A DNA stretch of 43,201 bases from Nocardia paucivorans NBRC 100373 (lineage in GTDB: Bacteria; Actinomycetota; Actinomycetes; Mycobacteriales; Mycobacteriaceae), in assembly GCF_000308675.1 (NCBI RefSeq), contig NZ_BAGE01000123.1:1-43201 (forward strand), written 5' to 3'. This document shows, one piece after another, positions 32,261 to 40,739 of this stretch (positions are counted from its first letter, which is position 1; each line of letters opens with the position of its first letter). Below the pieces are notes generated by a model. The model did not search any database. It was not told where the DNA came from and saw nothing but the letters and a program-made list of their open reading frames with translations. Made by a program: the position numbers and the translations under genes.

Positions 32261-32283
32261 CGCCTTGTCCCGATCCTGTGATG

Positions 32284-32313
32284 CGCCGCGTGATCAGCGG
32301 CGGCTTCTTCTTG
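32284..32313 (+). terminator. Putative intrinsic terminator
   Basis: CGCCGC (32284-32289), a 7-base loop and GCGGCG (32297-32302) are followed by GCTTCTTCTTG, 23 bases after the metallo-beta-lactamase-fold gene's stop. The T-rich tail is short, but the position fits. Confidence 0.5.
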
Positions 32314-32389
32314 TCGAGTGATGACAGGGGAGCGGGCCGAACCTCTACCGCAGCCCGGATCCGCGGCCACACCGCCGAAGGTCCGGACT

Positions 32390-32560
32390 CGCACCATAAG
32401 AGGGCATCTCGTGTGGGGAGTTTCCTGTAGCGGGTGAGTGCGGCAGCGGGGGACAGGAATGCCACGAAAAGATGGCCGTGGCGTTCGAGGCGGCCCACAC
32501 CGGACCCGGATCGCCGAAATCGCATCCGCCAACGGCCGCAGCATGGGGTTGTCGTGGGCA
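32390..32560 (-). pseudogene. Possible IS transposase 3' remnant
   Basis: Minus strand PLADAISAIRVRCG and, in a second frame, RLERHGHLFVAFLSPAAALT then RYRKLPT resemble the last residues of IS5-type transposases ('FL-LA--LI-YR-L'). The match is weak and the frames are broken. Confidence 0.3.
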
Positions 32561-32626
32561 TTCGCCCCGGTTACGACGGTTGCCCGCGGGATTCCATTCG
32601 CGTCGGAGCGTCGGTGGATCTTCCTG

Positions 32627-33130
32627 TCAGGGCCGGCGGTCGCCGTGGGCTTCGAGGATCGCGGCGAGTAGGTCCAAGCCGTGCAGTACCGTTTCTCGGT
32701 CTTGGTTCAGGTCGGTCAGGAGCTGCGCGTGGACCGAGAGTTCGCGGGGGAAGACCTCATCGATCAAGGTGACTCCGGCCGGCGTGAGGCCGATCAGGGC
32801 CGATCGTCGATCTGCCGGATTCCGCGCGCGTGTGATCAGTCCCCGGCGCTCGAGCTTGGTGAGTGTTTTGCCGACGCCTGCCCTGGACATCCCGAGGTGT
32901 TCCGCGAGTCGAATCGCGGTGAGTGGCGGGTCGGCGTATCGGAGTGGTACCAGCAGCTCCACCTCGGCGGCGCTGACGCCTGCGTCGGCATAGATATCTT
33001 CCACTGCCTGGTCGAGCAGTGCGGAGATGCGCTTGATCTGGCCGACCACGACCATGGCGGAGGTGTCGAGCTCGGGATTTCGCACACGCCAGAGTTCGTA
33101 TGTCCGTTCTCGCAGTGTCCGTTCGGCCAT
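32627..33130 (-). CDS. MarR-family transcriptional regulator
   Basis: 167 aa from ATG 33130, with AAAAAGGGG upstream. Winged helix: AAEVELLVPLRYADPPLTAI, RLAEHLGMSRAGVGKTLTKL, ERRGLITRARNPADRRSALI, with the usual wing D-x-R. It faces the thioredoxin-reductase-like gene, and the 18-bp palindrome at 33143-33160 overlaps its -10 (TATACT on the minus strand). It probably represses itself and the neighbour. No redox cysteine is evident in the protein. Confidence 0.9.
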   Translation of the reverse strand: MAERTLRERTYELWRVRNPELDTSAMVVVGQIKRISALLDQAVEDIYADAGVSAAEVELLVPLRYADPPLTAIRLAEHLGMSRAGVGKTLTKLERRGLITRARNPADRRSALIGLTPAGVTLIDEVFPRELSVHAQLLTDLNQDRETVLHGLDLLAAILEAHGDRRP

Positions 33131-33142
33131 CAACACCCCTTT

Positions 33143-33160
33143 TTGTTAACTAGTATACAA
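33143..33160. promoter_or_regulatory. MarR-type operator palindrome
   Basis: TTGTTAACTAGTATACAA reads the same on both strands except for two mirrored mismatches. It overlaps the -10 elements for both directions (TATACT minus, TACAAT plus). Its AT-richness stands out in this GC-rich setting. Confidence 0.7.
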
Positions 33161-33238
33161 TCCGGTACGTTCTGAGCCTACCCGGACGGCCACGCGGTCG
33201 TGCGGGGCGGACCGGAGATCGACACAGAGGGGACATTC

Positions 33239-34150
33239 ATGATTCACGACGTCGTGGTAGTCGGCGGAGGCGCAGCAGGGCTCAGCGCGGCACTGGTCTT
33301 GGCGCGATCCTGTCGCCGGGTGATCGTCATCGATGCCGGCGCCCCCAGAAACCATCCTGCCGAGACGACGCACGGCTTCTTGACCCAAGACGGCGCCACA
33401 CCTCAGCAGTTGCTGGGGGCCGCCAGAACCGAGGTGCTCCGATACGGCGCGCAATTGCTGACCGGGCGCGTCGTGGACATCACCGAAGCCGATGGCGGCT
33501 TCACGGTAGAACCCGAGGTGGGGGATAGCATCGAGGCGCGGGCCGTTGTGGTCGCTACCGGCCTCCAGGACGAACTACCTGCGATTTCCGGAGTTCGCGA
33601 ACAGTGGGGTACGGGAGTGCTCCACTGCCCGTACTGCCATGGGTACGAGGTGCGAGACGCCCCGCTGGCCGTGCTGGGTGGAGCGAACAGGCCGTTCTCG
33701 GTGCACCAGGCGTCTCTGGTGCGTCAATGGTCCGACGACGTCATCTTCTTTCCTCAAGAAATTGTCCTGTCCGGCGACGAGCGCCGCCGGCTGGACGCTC
33801 GCGGCGTACGCGTCGTCGAGGGCGATGTGGCACGTATCGTCCTCCGCGACGGAAACCTGTACGGCGTCGAACTCGCCTCCGGGCAACTCATTCCGCGGGC
33901 GGCGGTCTTTGTCGGGCCGTGCTTCACCCCTCGCGACGAGCTGCTGACCCGCCTGCGTTGCGCGGTAGGCGACAATGGCTGGATCACGGTCGACACGACC
34001 GGTCGCACAAGCGTGCCCGGTGTCTGGGCAGCGGGAAATGTGGTCGACTCGCCCGCCCAGTTGGTCCACGCCACAGCCGCGGGGTCCAGAGCGGCGGTGG
34101 CTGTGAATCACTATCTGCTCGAACAAGACATCCAGAGCTCGCTCACCTAG
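33239..34150 (+). CDS. Thioredoxin-reductase-like FAD-dependent oxidoreductase
   Basis: 303 aa from ATG 33239. VVVVGGGAAGLSAALVLARS is the FAD dinucleotide fold; VVVATGLQDELPAISGVREQ; C130-PY-C133 (VLHCPYCHGYEV) is the redox-active disulfide as in thioredoxin reductases; the NADPH site is diverged (AVLGGANRPFSVHQASLVRQ); the C-terminal FAD motif is SVPGVWAAGNVVDSPAQLVH. In actinobacteria such proteins, controlled by a divergent MarR, act in disulfide or bacilliredoxin-type reduction or in antibiotic dithiol oxidation. Substrate not determined. Confidence 0.88.
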   Translation: MIHDVVVVGGGAAGLSAALVLARSCRRVIVIDAGAPRNHPAETTHGFLTQDGATPQQLLGAARTEVLRYGAQLLTGRVVDITEADGGFTVEPEVGDSIEARAVVVATGLQDELPAISGVREQWGTGVLHCPYCHGYEVRDAPLAVLGGANRPFSVHQASLVRQWSDDVIFFPQEIVLSGDERRRLDARGVRVVEGDVARIVLRDGNLYGVELASGQLIPRAAVFVGPCFTPRDELLTRLRCAVGDNGWITVDTTGRTSVPGVWAAGNVVDSPAQLVHATAAGSRAAVAVNHYLLEQDIQSSLT

Positions 34151-34189
34151 CTTGAGTTTAGCCCCTGAGCTGCAGTTTGTGACCCTCGG

Positions 34190-34640
34190 GTGGTCATAGG
34201 CGAAGCCCTTGGTTGTGGCGCCGGGTTGCAGGGCGCTTTCCTGCGGAAACGGTGGCGCATCGCCCCGACACGAACCGATCCACGGGCGGCGCCGGCACCG
34301 GATCTGGTCGGACGGGTCTTCACCGCGGACCGGCCGAACCGGTTGTGGGTGGCCGACGCGACCAGGATCCCGTGCGGTCAGGGCGTGTTCTGGCCGGCGG
34401 CGGTGCGGAATGCGTTCTCCAACCGGATTGCGGGCTGGAAAACCTCGGACAGCTGCGACACCGAGCTGGTGCTGGGTGCACTGGAGTTCGCGGTCTGGAG
34501 CCGTGATATCCGCGATGGTGAGTTGGTTCATCACGGCGACAGGGGCTCGACCTATACCGCGATTCGGTGCGCTAACCGGTTGGCGGACAACGGGATCGCG
34601 CAGTCGATGGGATCTGTGGGCGACAGCTATGACTGTCAGT
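34190..34640 (+). pseudogene. IS3-family transposase OrfB fragment
   Basis: APAPDLVGRVFTADRPNRLW, VADATRIPCGQGVFWPAAVR, ELVLGALEFAVWSRDIRDGE, LVHHGDRGSTYTAIRCANRL and GDSYD are IS3 integrase-core blocks: first Asp in VADATRI, second in HHGDRGS. The sequence breaks after GDSYD, before the catalytic Glu, and lacks the OrfB N-terminus. Not functional. Confidence 0.88.
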
Positions 34641-34856
34641 CTCTTGGTGCCGGATCCCGCAAGGATCGGGTAGTCCTGGCCGCGGCGGTCTGACTCTTGC
34701 TATGACTGACCCTGCGAGTGTCTTGGCGTTGATCTGTCGACCGTCCGGCTCGGCACGCAGCAAGCGCTGCCGCCGGGTGGGCGCGACTTGATAGGAGCCT
34801 GGAGCCAACTCGTCAAAGCGTCCCCGTGACAGTCAATGCGCTCGCGGAGTCGGTCA
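34641..34856. other. IS boundary debris
   Basis: No gene. The stretch around 34720-34800 (GGCGTTGATCTGTCGACCGT) looks like non-coding IS flank, but I could not assign it. Confidence 0.3.
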
Positions 34857-34983
34857 TCAGAGGTGGGTGAACGTCTCGGTAAACTCGGGCAGCCACGGCA
34901 TCACCTCCAGCACCAGCTCCGGCAGGTCCACCCGTGGCAACATCGCCTCCACCCGCCGCCGCAGGTCGGTCAGCGAGAACTGG
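34857..34983 (-). pseudogene. tnpA: Tn3-family transposase internal fragment (second Tn3 copy)
   Basis: Minus strand QFSLTDLRRRVEAMLPRVDL, PELVLEVMPWLPEFTETFTH, stop. This is the segment of TnpA just before 'FTEAF-H-SG'. It overlaps the start of the 24536-25360 fragment with different residues (FTETFTHL versus FTEAFVHA), so it comes from another element. Confidence 0.7.
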
Positions 34984-35037
34984 GTCGATGCCGCTGGCGA
35001 TATCGAAGTCACCGACGTGGCGTTTCCGGAGAAGGCC

Positions 35038-35123
35038 AGGTGCAAGCCGATATCTGGTTCGACGACGAGGACGGCAATCGCTGGTTCCGCCCCTTCGGCC
35101 AGCTCCCTCGGCCGGTCGAGTAA
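35038..35123 (+). pseudogene. 3' fragment of an unknown gene (copy 2)
   Basis: QVQADIWFDDEDGNRWFRPF followed by GQLPRPVE and TAA; see the similar block at 27868. Upstream the frame loses sense. Confidence 0.45.
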
Positions 35124-35149
35124 TGGCCTCGGTGGGCCCCGCACTGTAC

Positions 35150-35340
35150 GTGGGCCGACCGAGTCACCGGCGATCTCGGTGCTCAACATCGCGGCGGCGA
35201 CTTCAGCATCGACCCGCTCCCGGGCGGCGGCAGCGAGCTCCTGCTCGGCGGTGCGCTTGGCCGCGCGGGTCCGCTCCAGGGTCTGATTGGCATTCCTCTC
35301 GCCGTATGAGCTCCCGGTGCTACGTATGGGCTCGATCGCG
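35150..35340 (-). pseudogene. Coiled-coil gene fragment
   Basis: Minus strand NQTLERTRAAKRTAEQELAA, AARERVDAEVAAAMLSTEIA shows coding-like helical sequence. It has no start of its own and fuses by chance to the Tn3 fragment further on. Origin unknown. Confidence 0.35.
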
Positions 35341-35439
35341 AACCGGCCGTCCAACCCGAACCACAGGCACACGTCCAGGTACGGGGAGAGGCCGTGAGTC
35401 GCCCCGGCACACGATATCGATAAGGGCATCGTTGAAAGA

Positions 35440-36060
35440 TCACCGGCTGGTGTTGTGCTTTTTCTGTGCCGGCTGCTGGTGTCGCAGGATGGTTCTGGCC
35501 AGCGCGGCGGGTGATTTTGTAGTCGTGTCGACGGTCATGTCGTAGGTGTAGCCGTGGTCGTGAACGGTATGGAGGTGGCCGCGCGCCAGTCCGATCGGGT
35601 GGCCTCGGTCCTGTTCTCGCCGTTCGGCGACGGCCAGTGGGCAGGTGACGGCGACGAGGTAGACATCCAGGTCGGCCAGCGCGTCCATCCAGATCGGCAA
35701 CAAGTCCGGGGTCAGCAGCATCTCGTCGATAACCAGATTGTCGCCACCACGGGCGAATGCTGCGGCTGCGGCGCATGCCGAGTGCGGCATGCGCCGCCCG
35801 ACGTGGCCGTAGCGGATGACCACGACAGGGTGACCGTCGGCGTCGTGGCCGGTGCGGTCATACCAGAATCCGTCGCGGCTGAGCGGAGTGTCGCGTCCGC
35901 CACCCCAGTTCGGTGGCGTCAGGCCGAACAGGGTGTCGATTCCCCAGTAGACGAATGGGGTGTCGCTCTCGTCCTGGATGGCGCGGGCAAGGGTGGTCTT
36001 GCCTGAACTCGATGTCCCCTTGAGGAGGATTACTCGAGGTCGGAGTTCTGTGTCCGGCAT
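35440..36060 (-). CDS. Chloramphenicol phosphotransferase-like P-loop kinase
   Basis: 206 aa from ATG 36060. RVILLKGTSSSGKTTLARAI is the Walker A (GTSSSGKT), VYWGIDTLFGLTPP the substrate loop, GDNLVIDEMLLTPDLLPIWM the Walker B-like Asp, and VYLVAVTCPLAVAERREQDR with HPIGLARG the lid arginines of the CPT family. CPT of Streptomyces venezuelae phosphorylates chloramphenicol; other members act on unknown small alcohols. It stands alone after mobile debris. Confidence 0.85.
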   Translation of the reverse strand: MPDTELRPRVILLKGTSSSGKTTLARAIQDESDTPFVYWGIDTLFGLTPPNWGGGRDTPLSRDGFWYDRTGHDADGHPVVVIRYGHVGRRMPHSACAAAAAFARGGDNLVIDEMLLTPDLLPIWMDALADLDVYLVAVTCPLAVAERREQDRGHPIGLARGHLHTVHDHGYTYDMTVDTTTKSPAALARTILRHQQPAQKKHNTSR

Positions 36061-36480
36061 CTGACCACACTATCCAGCCGGCCGGTGTACGCACCCGGGC
36101 TCGCCCTGTCGATCCAATCGAGACGTGATCGCATGCGGCCGTGCGGGTTTGGCAGAATGCGTGTTGCGACGGTAGGGGATGCAGAACGCGCGGGCGAGGC
36201 TATCGACAGATCACGGCTTGTCCCGCACCTCGGCCACCTGGCTCACAGGCGCGTGCCTGGGGATCCTCCACCGAGCAATTCGTTCCCGAATGCGACGGCG
36301 GACACACACTGTCCTGGGCAGTGAAATCCGTAAAACCTCAACAAACATAATAGACATGCACTGGCAGCCACCGAGCGCTACCACCGCTGCCGGAAAGCGG
36401 TCGGGTCACGGCGCGCAAAGGTAGCGCCAGGCAGTCCCAATTTTCTGGATGGGCAGTGCGGGATCCTCAAGATCTCGATT
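36061..36480. other. Intergenic, no gene seen
   Basis: An AT-richer patch at 36320-36360 could hold a promoter, but there is no matching downstream start on either strand close by. Confidence 0.4.
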
Positions 36481-37332
36481 CTACCTGGGGCCGATGTGAT
36501 CCCCACCGACTGTGGCGACCACGAGGTCTTCTCCTCCGACAGGGCTGAGGCCATCGTGGCGGTCGGCGAAGTAGCGTTCGTGCAGCTCGGTCGAGGTCAC
36601 TAGTCCGACATCCGCGAACCCTGCTTCGCGGGCAAGACCGACGGCCTGGTCAGGTGTCAACAGGGTCAGCCAGGGATAGCCTGAGGCGGCGGCCCCCTTC
36701 GCGGCGGCTTCAAGGATGGGGCGGACCTCGGCTGGTGCCATCTCGATCGGCCGTGAATAGCTGAAGACCATGATCGAACCCGCCGCCAGCGAAGCAGCCT
36801 GACGTAGCGTCGTCGAGATCGCCTCCGGTGTGAGGTACATGGTTACACCGAGCATCGAGACAACCGTTGGCACTGCCGGATCCAATCCGGCTTCGACCGC
36901 TTTGTCGAGCCACGACTCACCGGCTTCGAAATCGACAGACACTAGGTGCAGCCGCGTCGAGTCGAGGAGCCCGAGCTGCACGAGCCGGGCCGCCTTCCAG
37001 GCTTGGGTGGCGGGCGCGTCGATCTCGAAGACACGCACGGGGCCCTTGTGTCGCTGAGCGAAGGTGTCGAGGCCGGCGCCAAGGATGACGTACTGGCCCG
37101 CACCAGAGGCGATGACGGTGTCCTCGGCAACCCTGGCTCGGGCCACAATCGAGGCGCGGTTGGCGCGCGTCAGCGCAGGGTCCATGTCGGGACGTGCCTG
37201 CCACGTCTCATCGACTCCGGTGATCTGCACGCCGATTGCGTCATCGAGAACGTGCGGCGGGTCATCCACCAACGTGTGCAGCCCGCGCCACAGCGCCGTA
37301 CGAACTGCGGTGGAGTCAGGTTTCTCGGACAC
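36481..37332 (-). CDS. SAM-dependent methyltransferase (PPM/leucine-carboxyl type)
   Basis: 283 aa from GTG 37332. ARPDMDPALTRANRASIVAR, QYVILGAGLDTFAQRHKGPV (motif I GAGLDT), RVFEIDAPATQAWKAARLVQ, VVSMLGVTMYLTPEAISTTL (motif post I) and MVFSYSRP. This is the class I fold of the actinobacterial 'S-adenosylmethionine-dependent methyltransferase' family, often acting on small secondary metabolites or mycolate-related substrates. Last gene of an RHH-VOC-methyltransferase operon; it starts 4 bases after the VOC stop. Confidence 0.9.
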   Translation of the reverse strand: MSEKPDSTAVRTALWRGLHTLVDDPPHVLDDAIGVQITGVDETWQARPDMDPALTRANRASIVARARVAEDTVIASGAGQYVILGAGLDTFAQRHKGPVRVFEIDAPATQAWKAARLVQLGLLDSTRLHLVSVDFEAGESWLDKAVEAGLDPAVPTVVSMLGVTMYLTPEAISTTLRQAASLAAGSIMVFSYSRPIEMAPAEVRPILEAAAKGAAASGYPWLTLLTPDQAVGLAREAGFADVGLVTSTELHERYFADRHDGLSPVGGEDLVVATVGGDHIGPR

Positions 37333-37336
37333 GACC

Positions 37337-37702
37337 TCAGGCCTGTTCCGATGTGTGGCCGCTCAACGGCGCCTGCAGGCCCCACACCCGCCCGTCGGGA
37401 TCGCGCAGTGTGGTCATCGTGGTGCCGAAGTGCGTCGGTTCGAACGGGCCGTCGATACCGAGGTCCTTCAGTTGCCTCTCGGCAGCTTCGGCGTCAGCGA
37501 TCCTGAACACGAGTTGCATCCCCGGAGTGCGGTCCTCGGGAATCTCGGCGATGAACACTGGCGGTCCTACCATGCTGCGCAGCTGGCCGGACCGATGATC
37601 GGTCTCGAATTCGAGCTCGTACCCCAACGCTTGGAAGAACCGGGCCGCCTTGCCCCAGTTGTGCGTCTCCAGGAATAGAGCTTCGATGCCTTCGCTAACC
37701 AT
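37337..37702 (-). CDS. VOC-family (glyoxalase-like) protein
   Basis: 121 aa from ATG 37702, overlapping the RHH stop by 8 bases. GIEALFLETHNWGKAARFFQ, ALGYELEFETDHRSGQLRSM, QLVFRIADAEAAERQLKDLG, FGTTMTTLRDPDGRVWGLQA. The paired beta-alpha-beta-beta-beta units and 'DPDG-WGL' end mark the vicinal-oxygen-chelate fold. The metal ligands are incomplete, so it may bind a ligand rather than catalyse. Middle gene of the operon. Confidence 0.87.
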   Translation of the reverse strand: MVSEGIEALFLETHNWGKAARFFQALGYELEFETDHRSGQLRSMVGPPVFIAEIPEDRTPGMQLVFRIADAEAAERQLKDLGIDGPFEPTHFGTTMTTLRDPDGRVWGLQAPLSGHTSEQA

Positions 37703-37886
37703 GTCGGTTCGTCTTCCTCTCACTGGATCCAGGTTGTGAGCCGTCTGCTTGATCCAAATAGGCCGCCAGCGACTCGGTCACGATCGAACTCAGCGACCGC
37801 TCCGACTCCACTGCGTGGTGCTTGACGCGCTTGATCAACTGCACCGGCAGATACACGTTGAACTGCTTGACCTCATCCGCGCTCAC
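37695..37886 (-). CDS. Ribbon-helix-helix repressor, leaderless
   Basis: 63 aa from GTG 37886. VKQFNVYLPVQLIKRVKHHA, VESERSLSSIVTESLAAYLD is a CopG/ParD-type RHH. The start lies one base after a perfect 20-bp palindrome whose right half supplies TAGCAT at exactly -12 to -7 of the GTG, with TTGATC 18 bases upstream. No SD is present, so the mRNA is probably leaderless. It likely represses its own operon with the VOC and methyltransferase genes. Confidence 0.82.
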   Translation of the reverse strand: MSADEVKQFNVYLPVQLIKRVKHHAVESERSLSSIVTESLAAYLDQADGSQPGSSERKTNRHG

Positions 37887-37887
37887 A

Positions 37888-37907
37888 TTAGAATGCTAGC
37901 ATTCTAA
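37888..37907. promoter_or_regulatory. Perfect 20-bp palindromic operator
   Basis: TTAGAATGCTAGCATTCTAA is identical on both strands. On the minus strand it contains the -10 of the RHH operon. On the plus strand the same TAGCAT lies at -12 of an ATG at 37909, so the site is symmetrical for two divergent leaderless starts. It is the most AT-rich short stretch in the area. Confidence 0.85.
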
Positions 37908-37908
37908 A

Positions 37909-38313
37909 ATGTTAGTGATCAAGAGGCTGCCCGACACGACCGCGACCGCCGCAACGGGGAACAGTCGGCAACCGATGAATCGGCTCGTATCGAGAGTGCT
38001 TCGCGCAGGTGCAGCTCGATCGCCTCTCGACGCGCGCAGGAATTCGATCTGCGCGCCGCGAAGCGACCCTCCCGACCTCAAGGTTCTCGGTAGGTCGTGC
38101 CCAATCTCAGAAGACCCTGATAGGTGCGCGTCCACGGCCATCTTCGTTCTCAGCGATCCATGCGGTTACCTGGCAGGAGGGGCGCACAGTTGTTTCGAGC
38201 ACTCGGTGACCGGCCAGTCGGGCTTCTTTGGACCCGCCAGAGAACCGTGCTTTGCGTCGAATGTGGACTTCTGTGATGTTGGCCAGCTGGCCGCCCCTGG
38301 CCGACGATGGTGA
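37909..38313 (+). CDS. Doubtful 134-aa ORF divergent from the RHH operon
   Basis: ATG 37909 stands one base after the palindrome in a mirror-image leaderless arrangement. The start (MLVIKRLPDTTATAATGNSR) is plausible. The later part (Cys/Ser/Pro-rich) looks like shadow sequence. A short functional leader peptide or a gene truncated by IS insertion is possible. Confidence 0.25.
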   Translation: MLVIKRLPDTTATAATGNSRQPMNRLVSRVLRAGAARSPLDARRNSICAPRSDPPDLKVLGRSCPISEDPDRCASTAIFVLSDPCGYLAGGAHSCFEHSVTGQSGFFGPAREPCFASNVDFCDVGQLAAPGRRW

Positions 38314-38395
38314 CCACGGGGCCGTTGGCGCGAGCACTGGAACTGCGAGCACGAGCTGTTCGCCCCCCGGATCACCCGACGGGAACGTGACGATC

Positions 38396-38757
38396 TCCTG
38401 GCCGCCATCGACGCGGGCGTCACGGTCGGTGACTATCCCCTGTCGGTCACCATGTTCGCGGTCCTGGGCCCCCTTCCACTCGCATATACGGGTGGTCGGC
38501 ATGCGCTACCCGTGGGTCGGTGGTACCGCCCGGAAGGGTGGCGGGCCGCCGCGCGCTCGACTTCGCGGGTCGCGGCCTGGTTCGCCGGCCACGGCATCAC
38601 CATCGCCGAGGTGTTGACCCACAACGGATCCTTTCCCTTCGCTGCCGCGCTCGGCCCACCTCTGTGCGCGTCACACCAGCCGCCGGACTGCGCGCCAAAA
38701 ACCGGTGGATACCGGCGGTTGGACCGTGTCCTGCACATGGCCCCATCGCCCGCATGA
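38396..38757 (+). pseudogene. IS481-type transposase remnant fused to unknown sequence
   Basis: One frame reads RRERDDLLAAIDAGVTVGDY, then VAAWFAGHGITIAEVLTHNG, FPFAAALG and degenerating residues to 38757. 'WFA-HGI-IA-VLTDNG' is the second-Asp block of IS481 transposases, here with D changed to H. The left part is of unknown origin. Confidence 0.5.
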
Positions 38758-38945
38758 TCCAGATCCCACTACACGCTGACACTGGCAATACGATATCCTC
38801 TGCAGTTGAAACCGACCTTGGCGGATCGAGCACACGACAGAGGGCCTCGACGCATCGCCAAGGACTCCATCCCGCAGCGAATGCCATCTGACCGGGCTGT
38901 GAACTACGGTTCGACTCCGGTGAAGAGCTGAGTAAACCAATCGAC

Positions 38946-39605
38946 ATGTACATTTTCGAACCAACAGAACCCGAGTCAGATGTGCGAATGGACGAGCTCC
39001 TGGAGCATGAGAAGCGGCTCGAAGATGAAGCTCTGGAGGTGTGTACCGGGCTCGGTCTTCAGCACCGACTTGAGGAGATCGGGCAGCCGACGATCGTCGG
39101 CGCTGTCGCTTTGAAAGTCATAGATCGGCGTGACATCGACATCACCACCGCATGCACGATGTTGGACGAGCCGACCAGGAGACGCATCGCGCAGCTGGGC
39201 GGCGATTTGGCCTTACATCCGGACGTGCGACAGGTCGTGGTACGCGACGACACCGGGCGGTGGAATCGCGATCCGCAGTACCCGGACGGTTTCTACCTCG
39301 GCATCCACTGCCGGTCACCGCAGGCAAATGATTGGACGTTGGACCTGTGGTTCGTGGACGAGCCGGAACGGCAGCCCGACCTCGCGCACCTTCGGAGGTT
39401 CGGTCCCTCCATGAGCGACGAGACGCGTGGCGCGGTCTTAGGTATCAAGCACGTGCTCAGAACCAGTGCCGACAGGGGCAAACCAGTACCGAGTCTGGTC
39501 ATCTACCAGGCAGTCGTGGAGGAGGGTGTGCGGTCCTTCGAGCAGTTCGAGAGGTGGCTCGACTTTTGGTGCGCCTCGAACACCCCCTACAGTGATAGCG
39601 CGTGA
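38946..39605 (+). CDS. Nucleotidyltransferase-like protein
   Basis: 219 aa from ATG 38946. Residues 52-66 (GAVALKVIDRRDIDI) resemble the G-S/A-x-A...D-x-D strand of the aminoglycoside/lincosamide nucleotidyltransferase superfamily (G52, D63, D65). YLGIHCRSPQANDWTLDLWF, VDEPERQPDLAHL is the third-acid strand region. Such enzymes transfer NMP to small molecules or tRNA ends. Partner and substrate are unknown. The call rests on one motif. Confidence 0.6.
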   Translation: MYIFEPTEPESDVRMDELLEHEKRLEDEALEVCTGLGLQHRLEEIGQPTIVGAVALKVIDRRDIDITTACTMLDEPTRRRIAQLGGDLALHPDVRQVVVRDDTGRWNRDPQYPDGFYLGIHCRSPQANDWTLDLWFVDEPERQPDLAHLRRFGPSMSDETRGAVLGIKHVLRTSADRGKPVPSLVIYQAVVEEGVRSFEQFERWLDFWCASNTPYSDSA

Positions 39606-40083
39606 GTGCGACGAGGGTCTGTAGTCCTCGGCACCGTTACGGCGTTCGGTGCAGACCTACGAGGATTCTGGGTAACAGGGTGCTCAGGAGGGCATGCGTG
39701 CCTTTTCTGCGGGTGTGCACCGTACCTCGGTGTTGTGAGATCGTGCCGAAGCAGGGACCGGTCGCGCCGGGGTGGGATCGGTGGCGGTCGCTGGATCGGC
39801 GGTGTCGTGGTAGAGGGGGCTCTCCGTCTTCTGGCGGCGGAATTGATCACGCGGTTCCATCCGAGCGCGGCGACGTTGTACAACGCGCTCACGAACTACC
39901 AGGCCGTCGCCGTCCCCGCCGGCCCGGTAGCGGCATGCGGCCAAGGCGTACGGCTCATCGCCGGTCTTCTGGCCGATGTGCGGGCCGGTTGGTCAGCTGT
40001 GGCTCACGGAGCCTCCGCCGGTCCCGCCTATCGCCTGGTTGTCGGACCCGTACATCGAAACGTACTCCCAGTTGAGGTAATAC
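39606..40083. other. Region without a clear gene
   Basis: One plus frame from about 39810 (GALRLLAAELITRFHPSAAT, LYNALTNYQAVAVPAG) has fair composition and runs into the start of the next gene. It lacks a good start and may be a remnant. Confidence 0.35.
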
Positions 40084-40635
40084 ATGAATACCAGTGTCCT
40101 GGTGCGGCAGCTCGACGCGGCACTCATCGCACCCGCGGCGACATCGGCAGAACGACTGCTCGGTTATAGCGTCGCCGTGGCTGGTACGGCCTTCGCCGTC
40201 ATCACTGGGGTGGTCGCGGATTGGCATCCATTATCGTTGGTTGTGATCGGCCTGGTCGCCTTCGATCTGTTCGGTGGGGCGACCGTGAATGCCATGGACT
40301 CGGCAAAACACTGGTGGCATCGGCCCGGTCGAACAGCTGGGCATCACCTCGCCTTCGTCGCCGTTCATGTACAGCCGTTCCTCGTGGCTTGGGCAGTGCC
40401 GGATTTCGGGTGGGGGTCCGCCGTCATCGTCTATCTGGTCACATTGGGCGCCGCCGTCATCGTCGTGGCGACACCGTTGTCGTTGCGCCGACCGGTGGGC
40501 TTCGCCTTGACGACGCTGGCGCTGTCGGTGATTCTTGCGGTCGACAGCATCCATGCGTCGGTGTCCTGGCTCGCGCCGGTGCTGCTGATCAAATTACTGC
40601 TTGCCCACATCCAGCCGGAGCAACGCCCTCGGTGA
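40084..40635 (+). CDS. Multi-pass membrane protein
   Basis: 183 aa from ATG 40084, with TTGAGGT 7-8 bases upstream. Hydrophobic helices at about 25-45, 48-66, 86-106, 110-131 and 137-175 (LLGYSVAVAGTAFAVITGVV, PLSLVVIGLVAFDLFGGATV, AVIVYLVTLGAAVIVVATPL). A conserved-looking N-A-M-D-S-A-K-H-W-W-H loop might bind metal. No family named. Confidence 0.75.
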   Translation: MNTSVLVRQLDAALIAPAATSAERLLGYSVAVAGTAFAVITGVVADWHPLSLVVIGLVAFDLFGGATVNAMDSAKHWWHRPGRTAGHHLAFVAVHVQPFLVAWAVPDFGWGSAVIVYLVTLGAAVIVVATPLSLRRPVGFALTTLALSVILAVDSIHASVSWLAPVLLIKLLLAHIQPEQRPR

Positions 40636-40739
40636 AACCTGAGGTCGGCTGGGAAGCCCCGGCGTCGGCCCGAGGCTCGCCATTTCCGATATGCCATTTC
40701 CTGCCCCGTGGTGCTTTCTGATGTGATGCGCGTCGGTGC

